Under the pieces are notes generated by a model that was not told the DNA's origin, did no database searches, and worked only from the letters and a program-made list of their open reading frames with translations. 64,000 bases of DNA from Elymus sibiricus (lineage: Eukaryota; Streptophyta; Magnoliopsida; Poales; Poaceae): positions 79,733,954 to 79,797,953 of the forward strand of contig CM077665.1 of assembly GCA_039707655.1 (NCBI GenBank). The letters run 5' to 3'. Of the stretch, positions 44,558-56,159 are shown piece after piece (position 1 is the first letter of the stretch; every line of letters begins with the position of its first letter). A program made the position numbers and the translations under genes.

Positions 44558-44772
44558 CGTGGCGGCGGGGTATGCTGTGTCGCCGCCGTCGCCGTGTGCG
44601 GTCGTGACTGTGGGGTAGTAACTTTACCCGGCTGGATCGGCGGCCGGAAGAGAGATTGGAGATCGCTCGCTCGCTCTGGCCGGAGAGTTTCTTGCGGTGG
44701 TTGGGATTCTGTCTCGGCCGCGCTCTGTCTCAGGTTTCTGGGTTGAAGACGATCTGGGGCGCCACCGGGGAG

Positions 44773-44780
44773 CTATTTAT
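44773..44780 (-). promoter_or_regulatory. TATA box of the CIPK gene
   Basis: Minus strand ATAAATAG, 216-223 bp upstream of the ATG. It predicts transcription start near 44745 and a 5' UTR of about 190 nt. The paralogous promoter copy at 61485-61622 has lost this box. Confidence 0.65.
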
Positions 44781-45890
44781 GCGGGGATGCGGGGAGGAGC
44801 CGCGGGCCCACCCGTCGGAAGGGGGAAGGCAGTATGACCGGTGGGGCCCGCGGTCGCGGCCTGAACTGTTGCCGTTGTGGCAGCAGCCGGGAAGTTTCTT
44901 GCCAACACGACGCGTTGCTCATTATGGTTCCGTTTTTTTTTTTTTTGTGTACGTGTTTATTTCTGTGTTAACACATGCACGGTACGGTCTGGATTCGATG
45001 CGCGTACGGTACAACGACGGCTACCGTGTGCTGTTGCTGTTCGGATTGAATGGCGAGGAGTTTTGGACGGTCGAGGTAGCGGTGGAGAAGGAAGGTACAG
45101 TCAAGTCTAAGCTTTGAAGAGGGGTAGATTGAAGGGGAGTGAGCTGATTGTGTTTGGGTTTGATGCATGTTCTCACTTGTGAGGTAGTGGTGCATGTTAT
45201 GAATGAAGGAGAATTTAGATTTGTGCGGATCGCAGTCAGGTTTTTAACCGCGCGATTTCTTTGAGATTCTTTCATGATTGGGGTGGAAACAGTGGTAACG
45301 CAGGTCGGAGGCAGCGACGTCGGATGCGAGAATGTGCCGGGAGCGAGGGGGTGACACGATGGAATGGCATCGACGACGGATACGAGTAGGGAGGTTCGTG
45401 CATCCATGTTTAGAGTTTAGGGTGGCGTTCATGCATCAACTAGAGAACTGGGAGTTTTGTAGATCACGCTGTGCGATCTCTTGGAGATTCTCTCTCGAGT
45501 AAAGAGGAACCGGTGATTACGAGGGGCGAAACGAAGTCGGAGGCTAGAATGGGCGATACGGAGATGATGAGAATGCGGAATGGCATCGATGACTGACAGG
45601 AGACGGGAGGCCCGTGCATCGACTGGTTAAGAGTTTAGGGTGAGGCACATGCCCCGCAGAATGAATATCATGCCCCCTAGGTTAGAGTGGTGGTCAGCGA
45701 CCGTGACCGTACTGGCGCCGGTGGTGGTTTGTTCAGGACTGGTCAACAAGAAGACACGGTCGCAACGACGATCGCGAGTAATGAGGACAAACAATTTTAC
45801 GAATTAGGTTGGTCGGAGAATAGAGATTCTTGTATAAAGAAAGAAACACCATGACTACTAAATCTAATGATGGTGTTGAAGAAGTTATTA

Positions 45891-46004
45891 CCTTCGTCTC
45901 AAATTACTTGTTTTAGATTTGTCCAAATACAGATGTATCTAACACTAAAATGTGTCAAGATACATTCTTACCAAGACAAATTTAAGACAAGTAGTTTGAT
46001 ATGG
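45891..46004. mobile_element. Degenerate Stowaway-like MITE
   Basis: TTCGTCTCAAATTACTTGTTT at the left and AAGACAAGTAGTTTGATATGG at the right form imperfect inverted ends, with TA at the left border. Confidence 0.45.
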
Positions 46005-46698
46005 TTAGGGTATGCTTTGAAAGAGAAACATACAAACTATGTTCAAGGTGGCTATGTATTTACAAAATAACGATGATTGTACCTTTCCCAAAGTGTAGAT
46101 AATGGTGGTACCAGCAGCTGCTAAAACGGGCCATGTTTCGTGTAGCCGGAACCACCACAACACCATACCGAGCAAGCCAGAAGAAAAGAACATTTAAATG
46201 GAGTCTTTCATCCGGTGCCAAAAATACCAACTTTCCAGCTTTAGTCTTCGGTGGCACGCCCAATTTTCGCAATAAATAACTATATCTAAACAATAATGTA
46301 CTAGAAAACAACAACTATATCTCAAAGGTACATCCATCCGAATATGACGTTCAAAAAGAATATACTAATCGCGTTGCAAATATGCTGGTACGGGCAAGAG
46401 GAGGCCACAGCCCACAGATTCGTCCAACATCTCCGCGTCGCAGAGCCCAAAGGCACGGATAAAAACTCGTGCCCGAGACGCGGCGCGAGCGTCGCACCAC
46501 GTCGTCGCGTACGCCCGAATTCCGGCGAAATATTTCTTCTGCTCCGTTCCGTTCCGTATCTCTCCCTGTCTTGCTTCAAGCCAAGCGCTGCTCTCTGGAC
46601 GTCGCGTACAGCACTGGCCACGAAACCCACTCCACGCGCAGCACACACCTCTCGGAGACGTACTTTGACGCGTGGCGTACCACGAAACCCACTCGTGA

Positions 46699-46855
46699 CG
46701 TTTCTAAATATAAGTTTTTTTAGAGGTTTCACTAGAAAAAAACTACATACAAATATATATAGACATGTCTTAGAGTGTAGATTCACACATTTTGTTTCGT
46801 ATGTAGTCTTCTAATAAAATCTTAAAAAAAAACTTATATTTAGAAACGGAGGGAG
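46699..46855. mobile_element. Stowaway MITE, left terminus eroded
   Basis: The right end CTTATATTTAGAAACGGAGG is complete with TA after it. The left end keeps only TTTCTAAATATAAG. Absent from the paralogous position in copy 2. Confidence 0.65.
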
Positions 46856-47131
46856 TAGCTGGGGTTTCGTCAAATCAGGCCGGCCTGCTTAATTTTACTA
46901 GCTGCCTTTGTTTGATCACTGTGGTAGTAGGTTACAGTTGCTGCTGGTGAAAATTGAATCAGCTCGTTAAAAAAGGAACTGTGGTTGTCATTGACAGCCC
47001 GATGCATAACTGAGTAGCAGCTGTTACGCTGTTGGCGACCGGTTGCTAGCTAGCTCCGGCGGCGTGAGCGTGCACTGCAGAGAGAGATATGATTATTTTC
47101 AGAGAGCTTTGAACAAATTATTGTTGCATGG

Positions 47132-47809
47132 TACGGTCTAGAGTGGACCCCGTACGGTACAAGGACTGCTACCGTGTGCTGTTGCTGTTCGGATTGAATG
47201 GCGAGGTGTTTTGGACGGTCGAGCTGGTGGTGGACAAGGAAGGTACAGTCAAGTCTAAGCTTGAATGAGAGTGAGCTGATCGTGTTTGGGTTTGACGCAT
47301 GTTCTCGCTTGTGAGGTGGCAGTGCATGTTATGGATGGAGGAGAATTCAGAATTTGCAAGATCACGGTCGAGTTTTTAACTACGCGATTTCTTTGAGATT
47401 CTTTCCATGACTAATGTAAGGTGGGAACCATGGCGACGCAGGTCGGCAGCGACGTCGGAGGCTAGAATGTACCGAGGACGAGGTGGTGACATCGCAGAAT
47501 GGCATCGACAACAGTTAGGAGAAAGGAGGTCCGTGCATCGATGACTAGAGGTTAGAGTGAGGTTCAAGCATCAATCGGAGAATTTATTTTTTTGTAGATC
47601 ATAGTTGAGTTTTTTACGACACGACCTCTTTGAGATTCTATTTCGAGTAAGGAGGAATCAGTGAAAGTGGGGCGGCATCGATGTCGGAGACTATAATGCG
47701 CCGAGCCGAAGGAGGTGAGAGAACAAAATGCCGTCGGCGTCAGATAGGAGAAGGGAGGTCCGAGCATCAATGGTCATGAATTAAGGGCGAGACACTTGCC
47801 CTGGAAAAT

Positions 47810-47842
<33 letters not shown>

Positions 47843-49366
47843 GTTTAGAGTGTCGCCGGTAGTGACTGGTTGTCTAGGGACGGTTACATGACCAATGGCG
47901 ATGAAGGTTGGATCATGATGGAGTGCCTAGACGACGTGATAGCAGCGGCGGCCATGAGCAGTGAGGACAAATGGTTTTACGAATTAAGTTGGTCGGAGAA
48001 ATCCAATGGCTGGATGAATAAGGAATATGGTCACCACTAGATCTTTAGAGATTGGTAAAAGAACCGTGTTTGAAAAGAGAGAACACACCCCTATATTTCA
48101 GGTAGCCAAAATTATAATAATGCTTATCTTTACAAAGTGTAAATAATGGTGGTACTAAAAGCTGCTAAAACGGGCCATGTTTCTTGTACGTGGAACAAGG
48201 ACAACAAACACACACCAAACAAGCTAGGAAAAACATCTAAATGGTGTCTTTTATTTGGTGCCGAAAATATACCTACTTTCCAGCTATAATCTTCAGTGGC
48301 ACGCCAATTTTCGTAATAAATAACTACACCTAAAAAATAACATAAAACAACTACAGTACAACTATATCTCAAAGCACATCCATCCGAATATGACGTTCAA
48401 AAAGCATATGCCAATCGCGCTGCAGATATGCTGGCACTGCGGGCAAACGGAGGCCACTGCCCACAGCCCTACCGCGACGCACAGATTCGTCCGGTGTCTC
48501 CGCGTCGCAGAGCCCAGAACACGGATAGAAATTCGTGGCCGGGACGCGACGCGGGCATCACGTCGCCGCGTACACCGGAGTTCCCCCGCTTCCGGCGAAA
48601 GATTTATTCTGCTTCGTACCGTATCTCTCCCTGTCCTGCTTTAAGCAAAGTTTTGGGATATCGCACTGACCTCGAAGTCTACCACACATTTTGCCACAAT
48701 AATGCACCGGTTTTTTTTTTTGAACACAATAATGCACCGTTGGTACCACAGTCCTCCTGGGGTCGAGTTTGCACCACGCGTCACGTACCTAAAAGCTTTT
48801 TGTTTCATTTTCAGCTTGGTCGAGGCCTTGCCGGTCCTGCAAGAGAAACCAAAAGTTTGTGCGGTTTGGGTCCAGGCTCCGAGCCTAACGAAAGAGGGAC
48901 GGGCGGGCGACCGTGACAGGTTTGTCCGTGCAGGGTACCGGAAAACGGGTTCTGCGTTGCGAACCAGACGCCACAACACGTGGTACGCGTTGGGTCAATT
49001 GTGTACCCCTCCAAGCTCCAATTGGGGAAAGACTTGGCCGATTTCACTAGCGATTGCAACTTCGGTCTGGCTGCCTTTATTCCGTAAAGTAAAACGGGTT
49101 TCGTCAAATCAGACGGGCTTACTTAATTTAGCTGCCTTTGTTTGATCACTAATTCAGTATAGTAGGCAACTGTATTGGGTTACAGTTGTTGCTGGTAAGA
49201 ATTGGACGAGCTTATTTAAAATGTAGCTGTTCTTGCCAGCTGATGCATGGCTCGCTATAGACAGTGGGTTACGTTTGTTGTCAATGAGAATTAAACAGGC
49301 TTATCAAAAATTAGTTGCTACGCTGCTGGCGACGGGTTGCACTGCACTGCAGGAGAGATATACGTA
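47132..49366. repeat. Tandem duplication upstream of CIPK, copy 2
   Basis: Paralogous to 44983-47095. It contains a (C)~32 tract at 47809-47840. 48660-49080 is unique to this copy and copy 3 (62889-63476). No gene recognised. Confidence 0.8.
47809..47840. repeat. Poly-C tract
   Basis: About 32 consecutive C. The length may be unreliable because of sequencing or assembly. Confidence 0.8.
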
Positions 49367-49675
49367 TGGAAATGCGTACGCGTACGGCTAGGTCTGGCGG
49401 CCGCCTCACCGCACGGCACGTCTTGCCATGTGCCGACTCTCTTTGCGGTACAGGCACGGCAAGCTCGTAAAATCAATGTGCCGGTGCATACACTGCCTGC
49501 ATGCTTGAAATGTGGAAATTATCTGGAATTGACTATTACCCGGTGGACTGAAAACATTGTCATCTCTCGGTCAACAATTATAGTTGTCTAAATGAGATCG
49601 TTTCAACCTATTGTACTTGCAGGTATCTCAGTAATAAGATTCGATGGATCTTGACACATAACTGAAAATTGTTTT

Positions 49676-49823
49676 TGATAATTGGAGAATAATAATTGTA
49701 TTGATTGAGGCATCAAAGGGCTGTTTATATAGATTACAAAACTTGGGCTTCAAGACTAATAGAAATAGATTACAATTCAAAACCGGCTGGCCATACTATC
49801 CGTAATCGACCTATACTCTAATA
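49676..49823 (-). repeat. 3' LTR (148 bp) of the copia element
   Basis: Short LTR with TATATAAACAGCCC (minus) as a core promoter. Its first ~83 bp are repeated at 56436-56518. Confidence 0.8.
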
Positions 49824-51450
49824 TCCCCCCGCAGTCTCAGCATCAGGAGTAACGATGTTGAGACTGGGCGTATGTCGGCGAAAGATGCAGTCGGAAGTCC
49901 TTTGGTGAAAATGTCAGCAAATTGAGCACTGGTAGGTACATGAAGAACACGGACCTCGCCAAGAGCCACCTTCTCTCGAACGAAGTGTATGTCAATCTCA
50001 ATGTGCTTGGTGCGACGATGCTGAACTGGATTGGAAGCCATGTATACTGCAGAGATGTTATCGCAATAAACGATGGTTGCACGATCAAGTGGGCGATGAA
50101 GTTCCACGAGAAGCTGACGCAGCCACACCGCTTCAGCCACAGCATGAGCAACCGACCTATACTCAGCCTCAGCAGAAGACCTGAAAACTGTTGCCTGCCT
50201 TTTAGAACACCAAGAAACAAGATTATCACCCAAATAAACACAAAATCCGGATGTGGACCGTCGAGTATCTGGACAACCTGCCCAGTCTGCATCAGAATAA
50301 ACTGTCAAGCTTGCGGGAGAAGAAGAATTAATGAGAAGACCATGATCAAGAGTTCCTTTTAAATAGCGAAGAATGCGGTGGACATGAGCAAGATGAGGAG
50401 CACGAGGATCATGCATAAAAAGACAGGCTTGCTGAACGGAGTATGAAATGTCGGGCCTAGTGAGAGTGGCATATTGAAGGGCACCGGTGATGCTACGATA
50501 CAAAGTGGGGTCAGAAACAGGATCACCATCAGCCGACAATTTGGCACCAATGTCGGCCGGGGTACGAGAGGGTTGACAATCAGACATACCAGAACGAGAA
50601 AGCAAGTCTAAAAGATAGGATCGTTGAGAGAGAAAAAGGGTAGACTTTGTGCGAGAAACAGTAACGCCAAGAAAATGATGAAGAGGACCAAGATCAGTCA
50701 TGGAAAATTCATGACTAAGAGAGGAGATTATATGTTGGAGAAAAGAGTCAGAGCTAGCCGTGAGAACTATATCATCAACATAAAGCAAGAGATAGGCAGT
50801 GTGAGAAGAGGAGCGAAAAATAAATAATGAAGAATCAGATTTGGATGGAATGAAGCCTGTTGTTTGAATAAAGGCAGCAAAATGTTGAAACCATGCACGA
50901 GGAGCTTGTTTAAGACCATAAAGAGATTTGTTAAGAAGGCATACAGAATTGGGAGAAGAGGGATCCTCAAAACCAGATGGTTGCTGACAATAAACTGTTT
51001 CATTAAGAGTGCCGTGAAGAAAAGCATTTTTAACGTCTAGCTGATGAATGGGCTAAGAGGAGGAAACAACAAGACTAAGAACAACACGAATAGTACTTGG
51101 TTTAACAACGGGAGAGAAAGTTTCATCAAAATCAATGCCATGTTGCTGAGAAAAACCACGACACACCCATCTGGCTTTGTAACGAGCAAGAGTGCCATCG
51201 GAATGAAATTTATGACGAAAAACCCATTTTCCAGAAACAACATTAACACCAAGAGGTTTGGGAACAAGAGTCCATGTATTATTTTGCTGAAGAGCGTTAA
51301 ATTCATCGCGCATAGCTGAGAGCCAAAGAGGATCAAGAAGAGCTCGTTTGTAAGAAGTGGGAATAGGAGAGAGGGTTGGGGTGGCTGTGAGGTTGAGGCG
51401 TTTTGCGGGTAGAAGGAATCCGCGTTTGCCGCGGGTGCACATGACGTGAT
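49824..51450 (-). pseudogene. Copia reverse transcriptase and RNase H, one nonsense codon
   Basis: One frame from about 51442 to the stop at 49811. It has ALQQNNTWTLVP, GCKWVFRHK-like VSGKWVFRHKF, then a TAG at 51053-51055 (probably from TGG) just before PIHQLDVKNAFLHG. It continues through SLYGLKQAPRAWF and the catalytic LLYVDDIVLTA to RNase H motifs (DADWAGC, SSAEAEYRSVA, IVYCDNISAVYMA, RRTKHIEIDIHF). Apart from the single stop it is open, so the insertion is fairly young. Reverse transcriptase copies element RNA into DNA; this copy would make a truncated product. Confidence 0.9.
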
Positions 51451-51455
51451 CATTA

Positions 51456-52029
51456 GTGGGTGGTGGAATGGGTACGGCGTTGGGTGGGAGTGGTGGTTGG
51501 GATGGTGGAGAAATTGTGGTAGGATGGGGTGAGCAGGGTGCCTCGGGTTGCCGGTTGCCGGGCCTGCCGGCTGCCTCGCTGGCTACGGGCTTGCCGGGAT
51601 TGCCGGGCTTGCCGGGCCTGCCGGCTGCCTCAGGTTTGCCGGCCTCACCGCGGGAGAGGGAGAGGTCGCGGCAGAGGTGGTGGTGTTAGTGACAGAATAA
51701 GGAAAAGTGTTTTCATCGAATGTGACATGGCGAGAGACAAGCACGCGACCAGAAGATGGATCGAAACAGCGATATCCTTTGTGATTGTCAGAAAGACCAA
51801 GATGAATGCAAGGTAGTGAACGTGGTTCGAGTTTATTGGAGGCGGTGTTCGGAAAACAAAGACAACCAAAAACACGCAAAAAAGAATAATCGGGATGGGA
51901 GAGAAAAAGAGATTGAAAAGGTGAATAAAGAGGACATGTCTTAGTTGGTCGAATATTTAGAAGTAGTGTGGCAGTGCGAAGGGCTTCGGCCCAAAAACGA
52001 GAGGGAAGAGAAGCTTGTAATAGCAAGGT
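51456..52029 (-). pseudogene. Copia integrase C-terminal part and linker
   Basis: From the CACTA junction on minus: LLLQASLPSRFWAEALRTAT, LFLSHPDYSFLRVFGCLCFP, then SRHVTFDENTFPY. A low-complexity Pro/Ala linker (repeats encoding GLPGLPG on plus) ends in a stop at 51583, and the frame differs from the RT part, so a frameshift lies in the linker. Confidence 0.85.
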
Positions 52030-52270
52030 CACTACTGGAATCAGGGACTTTGCCATCTGCCAGCTCTTTGCCGTCTGCAGGCAGACGACAAAGAGGCTCT
52101 TTGCCGTCTGCAGGCAGACGGCAAAGAGGCTCTTTGCCGTCTGCTTTGGAAAAGCAGACGGCAAAGAGCTGGCTGATGGCAAAGACACATTTTGCCATCA
52201 GCCACCTCTTTGCCGTCTGCCAGCGGATGGCAAAGAAACTTTGCCGTCCGCTAGCAGACGGCAAAGAGGT
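52030..52270. repeat. CACTA left terminus and subterminal repeats
   Basis: The terminal repeat is followed by at least eight direct and inverted copies of a 12-bp TTTGCCGTCTGC or TTTGCCATCTGC core, the presumed transposase-binding array. Confidence 0.85.
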
Positions 52271-52309
52271 AGGCTATCCTTTTTTTTTGCGGGTCAGACT
52301 TATTACGTC

Positions 52310-52710
52310 CAAATTGCCACCGCCCAGTCCCGCACAGAACCGCCCACGCTCAGCCTCGCACTCGATCCCCTCCCTCCCGCACTCTGTCGCTCCCCTAGGG
52401 TTCCTCCCGTCCGCCGCCGCGGCCCTCCCGTCCGCTGCCGCAGGCCCTCCCGTCCGCCGCCGCAGGCCCTCCCGTCCGCCGCCGCCGGCCCTCCCGTCCG
52501 CCGCCGGCCCTCGGGCGCGTCCCCTCCGTCCAGCCGGCGGAGCCCCACTCCCGTCCGCCGCCGCCGGCCCTCGGGCGCGTCCTCTCCCTTGGCCGCGTCC
52601 CCTCCGTCCAGCCGGCGGAGCCCCACTCCGGCGGACCTGCTACTCCGAGGCAGGAGGACCCCCGTTCCCCATCCCTTCCTCCTGGCCGTGAGCCACCAAG
52701 GTAAGCAGCT
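52310..52710 (+). other. GC-rich captured 5'-region with CCCTCCCGTCCGCCGCCGC repeats
   Basis: Short tandem repeats of a Pro/Ser-coding GC-rich unit, and a direct repeat of CGGCCCTCGGGCGCGTCC (52505 and 52567). It ends with a donor-like CAAGGTAAGC at about 52697. It may be the 5' exon of a captured gene; the parent gene is not recognised. Confidence 0.35.
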
Positions 52711-53195
52711 CCTGTGATGTTTTTTGCAGTAGATTTGCTGTAAGCTACTGTGAAGTATGATATTGTCATCTAGGTTTGCTATGATGTGTTGCTTTATATA
52801 TGGCAGAAACAATTTTGATATGGATGTAGTGCAGACCAAATGTGTTCTATAGAGTAGTGCAGACCAAATATGTTCTATAGAGTAGTGCAGACCAAATGTT
52901 TTGCACTGTAATTTTCTCCACTGAGTAGTGCAGACCAAATGTGTTGCTTTATATATGTGGTTGAGAGTGCAGACCAAACATTTTGATATGGTTGAGAGTG
53001 CAGACCAATTTTGTCTTCATAGCTGAAAAACATGTTTCAGCATTGGCAGTGGCAACATGGAGAATCAGTCCTAGCTTCAAAAGCTGATATACCAAAGGAT
53101 ATGAGAGATGCTTCCTCTTTGCTGACTGTGTTAATATTCTGGATTTGACACATCGTTTGTTCTGTTTTGGCTCGTGCTTAAGTGATTACACATGT

Positions 53196-53385
53196 CGCGG
53201 CACCCCAACATCGTCAGCCTCTGTGCCGCACTGCCGCCTATGAGGATGAGGATGTCGTGCACCTTGTCATGGGGCTCTGCGAGGGCGGCGACCTCTTCGA
53301 CAGGATTGTGGCCCGGGGGCACTACAGCGAGCGCGCCGGCCGCCGCCATCACAAGCACCATCGTCGAGGTGGTCCATGTAAGGCT
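53196..53385 (+). pseudogene. Captured calcium-dependent protein kinase (CDPK/CPK) exon fragment
   Basis: Read with two frame changes, this encodes [10 protein letters not shown], then [20 protein letters not shown] and [12 protein letters not shown], then [10 protein letters not shown]. That is the CDPK kinase-domain segment from the HPNIV region through the DRI-ARGHYSE box to TIVEVV. A GTAAGG donor follows at the place where CDPK genes have an intron after the first exon. Two frameshifts (near 53225 and 53335) and the missing flanking domains (no DFG, no EF hands) show it is dead. CDPKs are Ca2+-activated Ser/Thr kinases. Glu to Gly and Glu to Asp changes in the hinge region ([10 protein letters not shown] for the usual MELCEGGELF) are further decay. 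Confidence 0.8.
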
Positions 53386-54096
53386 GCTTGTTTTTCTTGG
53401 CTGTTACTTACTGCTTACAAGTACAATTCTAGACTTTCTACTACTGGTTGTTATGCCAAATAGTGGTTCAATTTATGAAATGAATTGTTGGCTATTGCTC
53501 AATTATGAGCAGCCTACCACTAGCATGGGACTAGCTTTGTGTTCATGAATTTATGGCCAGTGGATTACTAAAGAAGAGGAACTCATGTTAGCTTTCACCA
53601 TTTGTGACCAGTGGATTAGTAAACAAGAGGAACTCATGTTAGCTTTCAGCTTAGCTGAGCTTCAGATAAGTTTCTGAGCTGAATTTAGTTTTTCAGTTGT
53701 TAGGGGCCGATGAAATCTTAAACCTTGGGCCTTGGTTTTGTTGTTGTTAAATGTTAACCGAACTGACATTAGTGAACTGAAGTATTTTATTATTTACCAT
53801 ATCCTGCAGTATAATTTAGTATTTACATAAGTAGTTTATGGTTATAATTATGAAAGTCTAATCTATACAGAGGTTTCCTTTTAGATCAGTCAACCCATTC
53901 TTTTAGCTTTCCTTGGCAGATGATGCACAAGCTACAAGAGGACCAACCCATGTTGCCCAGTTGTGTATCAATCAGGTTATTCCATTTTCGTTCTTTCCTT
54001 TTGTGTTTAGCTATTGACATTTTCCCTCTGTCTTAGTGGTTAGTAGTAAACTAACTGAAATGAATATATGCGTACAATGCAATTTCTTTTTAGTAG

Positions 54097-54693
54097 ATAT
54101 CACAGAGATTCTGTCGTACTTGCATTCTTGCATAGTAAGCTAAGCATGCTATACATAATATCAGTGGCATAGAACTGGAAGTGGCCTTCTTAGTCTGAGG
54201 GAGCTGAAGCATGGAAATCTGCTTGATTCGATGCGCCATGCTGATGATGAAGAGGATATCAATGAAGTTTTAAGGTGGTACATTTAAACACAAAATTTTA
54301 CACCACTTTTTGCTGTTTCTTTGTACGAAAAAAAATATTTCCTCTGCAACTTGTGAGACACCAAACATTTTTGATTTTTGGTAGGTATTTCTCGTCCGAG
54401 CATTTCTATGTCATATACTACAGGTTCTGGGAACTAGATATGGACCATGCTTTCTTTATTGATAAAGAAAATCTTATTAAGTATGGAAACCATGTGTTGA
54501 TATATAGGATTGTGGATAGAATTTTCTCGGAGGTTGGTTTTCTGTTCGTTCTGCCATTTTCAGATCATTCAAGTTTCTGCACTTTCACTGTATTTTTTAC
54601 ATGCAAGGTTACAGGAAAAATGTGCTATGAAGATTCTGTTCACTTTATTTTGTCCGGAGACGATAAATCATCAGAACCGAGCCAAGATTATTG
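54097..54693 (+). pseudogene. Captured exons of a PP2A B'' regulatory subunit gene
   Basis: Three exons with intact GT-AG borders. 54097-54274 reads RTGSGLLSLRELKHGNLL and [10 protein letters not shown]. 54385-54542 reads [20 protein letters not shown] and [20 protein letters not shown]. 54608-54693 reads [15 protein letters not shown] and [12 protein letters not shown]. These match, in order, the EF-hand-containing core of the plant PP2A B'' family, which targets protein phosphatase 2A. An internal stretch (PRKFTSK-like, between exons 2 and 3) and both termini are missing. The first exon needs tolerance for small changes at its 5' end. An upstream ATGATGCACAAGCTACAAG piece (53931-53977) may be another exon but I cannot assign it. 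It is a fragment and cannot be a working subunit. Confidence 0.85.
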
Positions 54694-54699
54694 GTAAGT

Positions 54700-55880
54700 C
54701 CAGTTTTTGTTTTTTCTAAAATTCTTCAGTTAAGCTATGCTCCAATTATTTTGAGCAGCACTGTAATGTTTCATTTTGTCGCACATACTATTGTACATTA
54801 CCTAAAATCTAAGCCATTGCCAGTTTATCAATCACCAATTGTTATGATTCCCATGTCTAAGCCTCTTCTATAAACAAGTTTCTCTACATCACTATTAGAT
54901 CTTTCTTTCTGAGGTAAGACTTTTGCAAAGCTGATAAACCTTGGATTAGAGGATGTTTTATTACAGCAGGTCTTTGTAGCTTTGTATTAAAAAAGAGGCC
55001 AAAGGGGGAGGGGCCCCTCAGTTTTTTCTGTAAGAACCGAGGACCTCAGCTGCATATTTGCCCTTGCGGGTTTCTACCGTGTATCTAAACGCTGGGCCTG
55101 AGACTGACTGGTTTCATTCTCAATCTAAGCTATGCAGAATTCTTTAGTTGCTCAGTCTGTGAAATGACTCGATAGTTACAAACCACACAAGGAATTAAAA
55201 AATGAATGTGTGTTTTGGGAGACGTTTATTGAAATTTTCTAAAACATGGGTATTCGGAAAAGCAAATCTACAACTAAGATCATAGGAAGTCTGTCTTAGG
55301 AGAAGCATCCTGACTGGGAGATCTTCAAGGGGATTTCTTGGAATAGCCCTCTCATCATGTTTTTTTCCCAAAAAAATTAGATGGAAAAATACTCACCATA
55401 CAAAGTTCTTTCTCCAATTTTTTTGTGCGCAACTATGATATATTTTCCTATTCATTGATTGTACAATTTAATCTATAGACACGGCATGGCGCTGATCAAC
55501 ACAACCTTGTCCCAGTTCTTCTTTTACATTTCTACTCCTAACCCATTCTCTCTTTCTTAGTGTTTTTGTTATGCAGGTTGGAAGAAAAGAAGAAGATCCA
55601 GAGAAGATCTTAGTAATAAGATAGTTTTTAGGAAAATAGATATATAGTTTTAGGTCATTTCTTGTAATTTCCGAAATGTAAATCTAATTACTTAATCATT
55701 TCTGATTCTTTATAATATGACTTTGTATTACCTATTCCAATTATTAATAAAGTTTTTAATTTACATGTGTTCATGACTATTGGTAATATGTGTTGGATAT
55801 GCTATATTGGTCATATATATAATTTTCTGTGAAAATGAATTGATATAAGAAAAAACAGGGGCTATATAGCCACTTTGGCC
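54700..55880. other. Gene-free CACTA interior
   Basis: Intron-like or 3'-flank-like sequence; no further exons recognised. 55550-55760 looks like a 3' UTR (AATAAG and TTTGTATTACC near the end) but has no assigned gene. Confidence 0.35.
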
Positions 55881-55884
55881 TATT

Positions 55885-56159
55885 TGGCCTCTTTGCCGTC
55901 TGCTAGCAGACGGCAAAGAGCTTGCTTCTTTGCCGTCTGCTGGCGGACGGCAAAGAAGCAAGCTCTTTGCCGTCTACAGGCGGGCGGCAAAGAGCTTGCT
56001 TCTTTGCCGTTCGCCAGCAGATGGCAAAGAGGCCTTTACCGGCATCCGTTCGGCCGGACTGTTCGCCGTCTGCTGGCGGACGGCAAAGCCTTTGCCGTCC
56101 GCCAAGCATGCCTTTGCCGTCTGCTATGGCAGACGGCAAAGAAGCTGATTCCAGTAGTG
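55885..56159. repeat. CACTA right terminus and subterminal repeats
   Basis: At least nine copies of the TTTGCCGTCTGC core in both orientations, then CTGATTCCAGTAGTG. Confidence 0.85.

Larger units (their letters stand above)
44983..47095. repeat. Tandem duplication upstream of CIPK, copy 1
   Basis: Matches 47132-49366 in order: GTACGGTCT, the CCGTGTGCTGTTGCTGTTCG block, TTTCTTTGAGATTCTTTC, AAAGTGTA-ATAATGGTG, CAGATTCGTCC plus CTCCGCGTCGCAGAGCCCA, and GTTACAGTTG. The offset is about 2.15 kb. It contains a private Stowaway (46699-46855), so that MITE arrived after duplication or was lost from copy 2. Small open frames exist but no recognised protein. Confidence 0.8.
52030..56159. mobile_element. 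CACTA transposon carrying captured CDPK and PP2A B'' exons
   Basis: 4130 bp with terminal inverted repeats CACTACTGGAATCAG and CTGATTCCAGTAGTG. Subterminal arrays of TTTGCCGTCTGC and its inverse lie at 52050-52270 and 55885-56150, a structure typical of plant CACTA elements. No transposase or TNPA-like ORF is seen. The interior holds plus-strand pieces of two host genes with introns, so capture was at DNA level. It interrupts the copia integrase between ILRT and LLLQAS. The junctions support a 2-bp AC duplication, or 3 bp (ACC) if one terminal C is shared, instead of a clean 3-bp one. Confidence 0.88.

Noticed and set aside
43304..44746. 480-codon open frame on plus, antisense to CIPK
   Set aside because: It is the GC-rich complement of the CIPK coding sequence, with no domain of its own; third-position GC keeps it open.
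44998..45117. Short conserved open frame in the CIPK-upstream duplicates (VLLLFGLNGEEFWTVEV)
   Set aside because: Copy 2 keeps similar sequence, but the stops and start differ and the surrounding DNA is equally conserved, so there is no sign of coding constraint.
53196..53385. Functional CDPK gene
   Set aside because: Two frameshifts and loss of most of the kinase and all EF hands; a captured fragment only.
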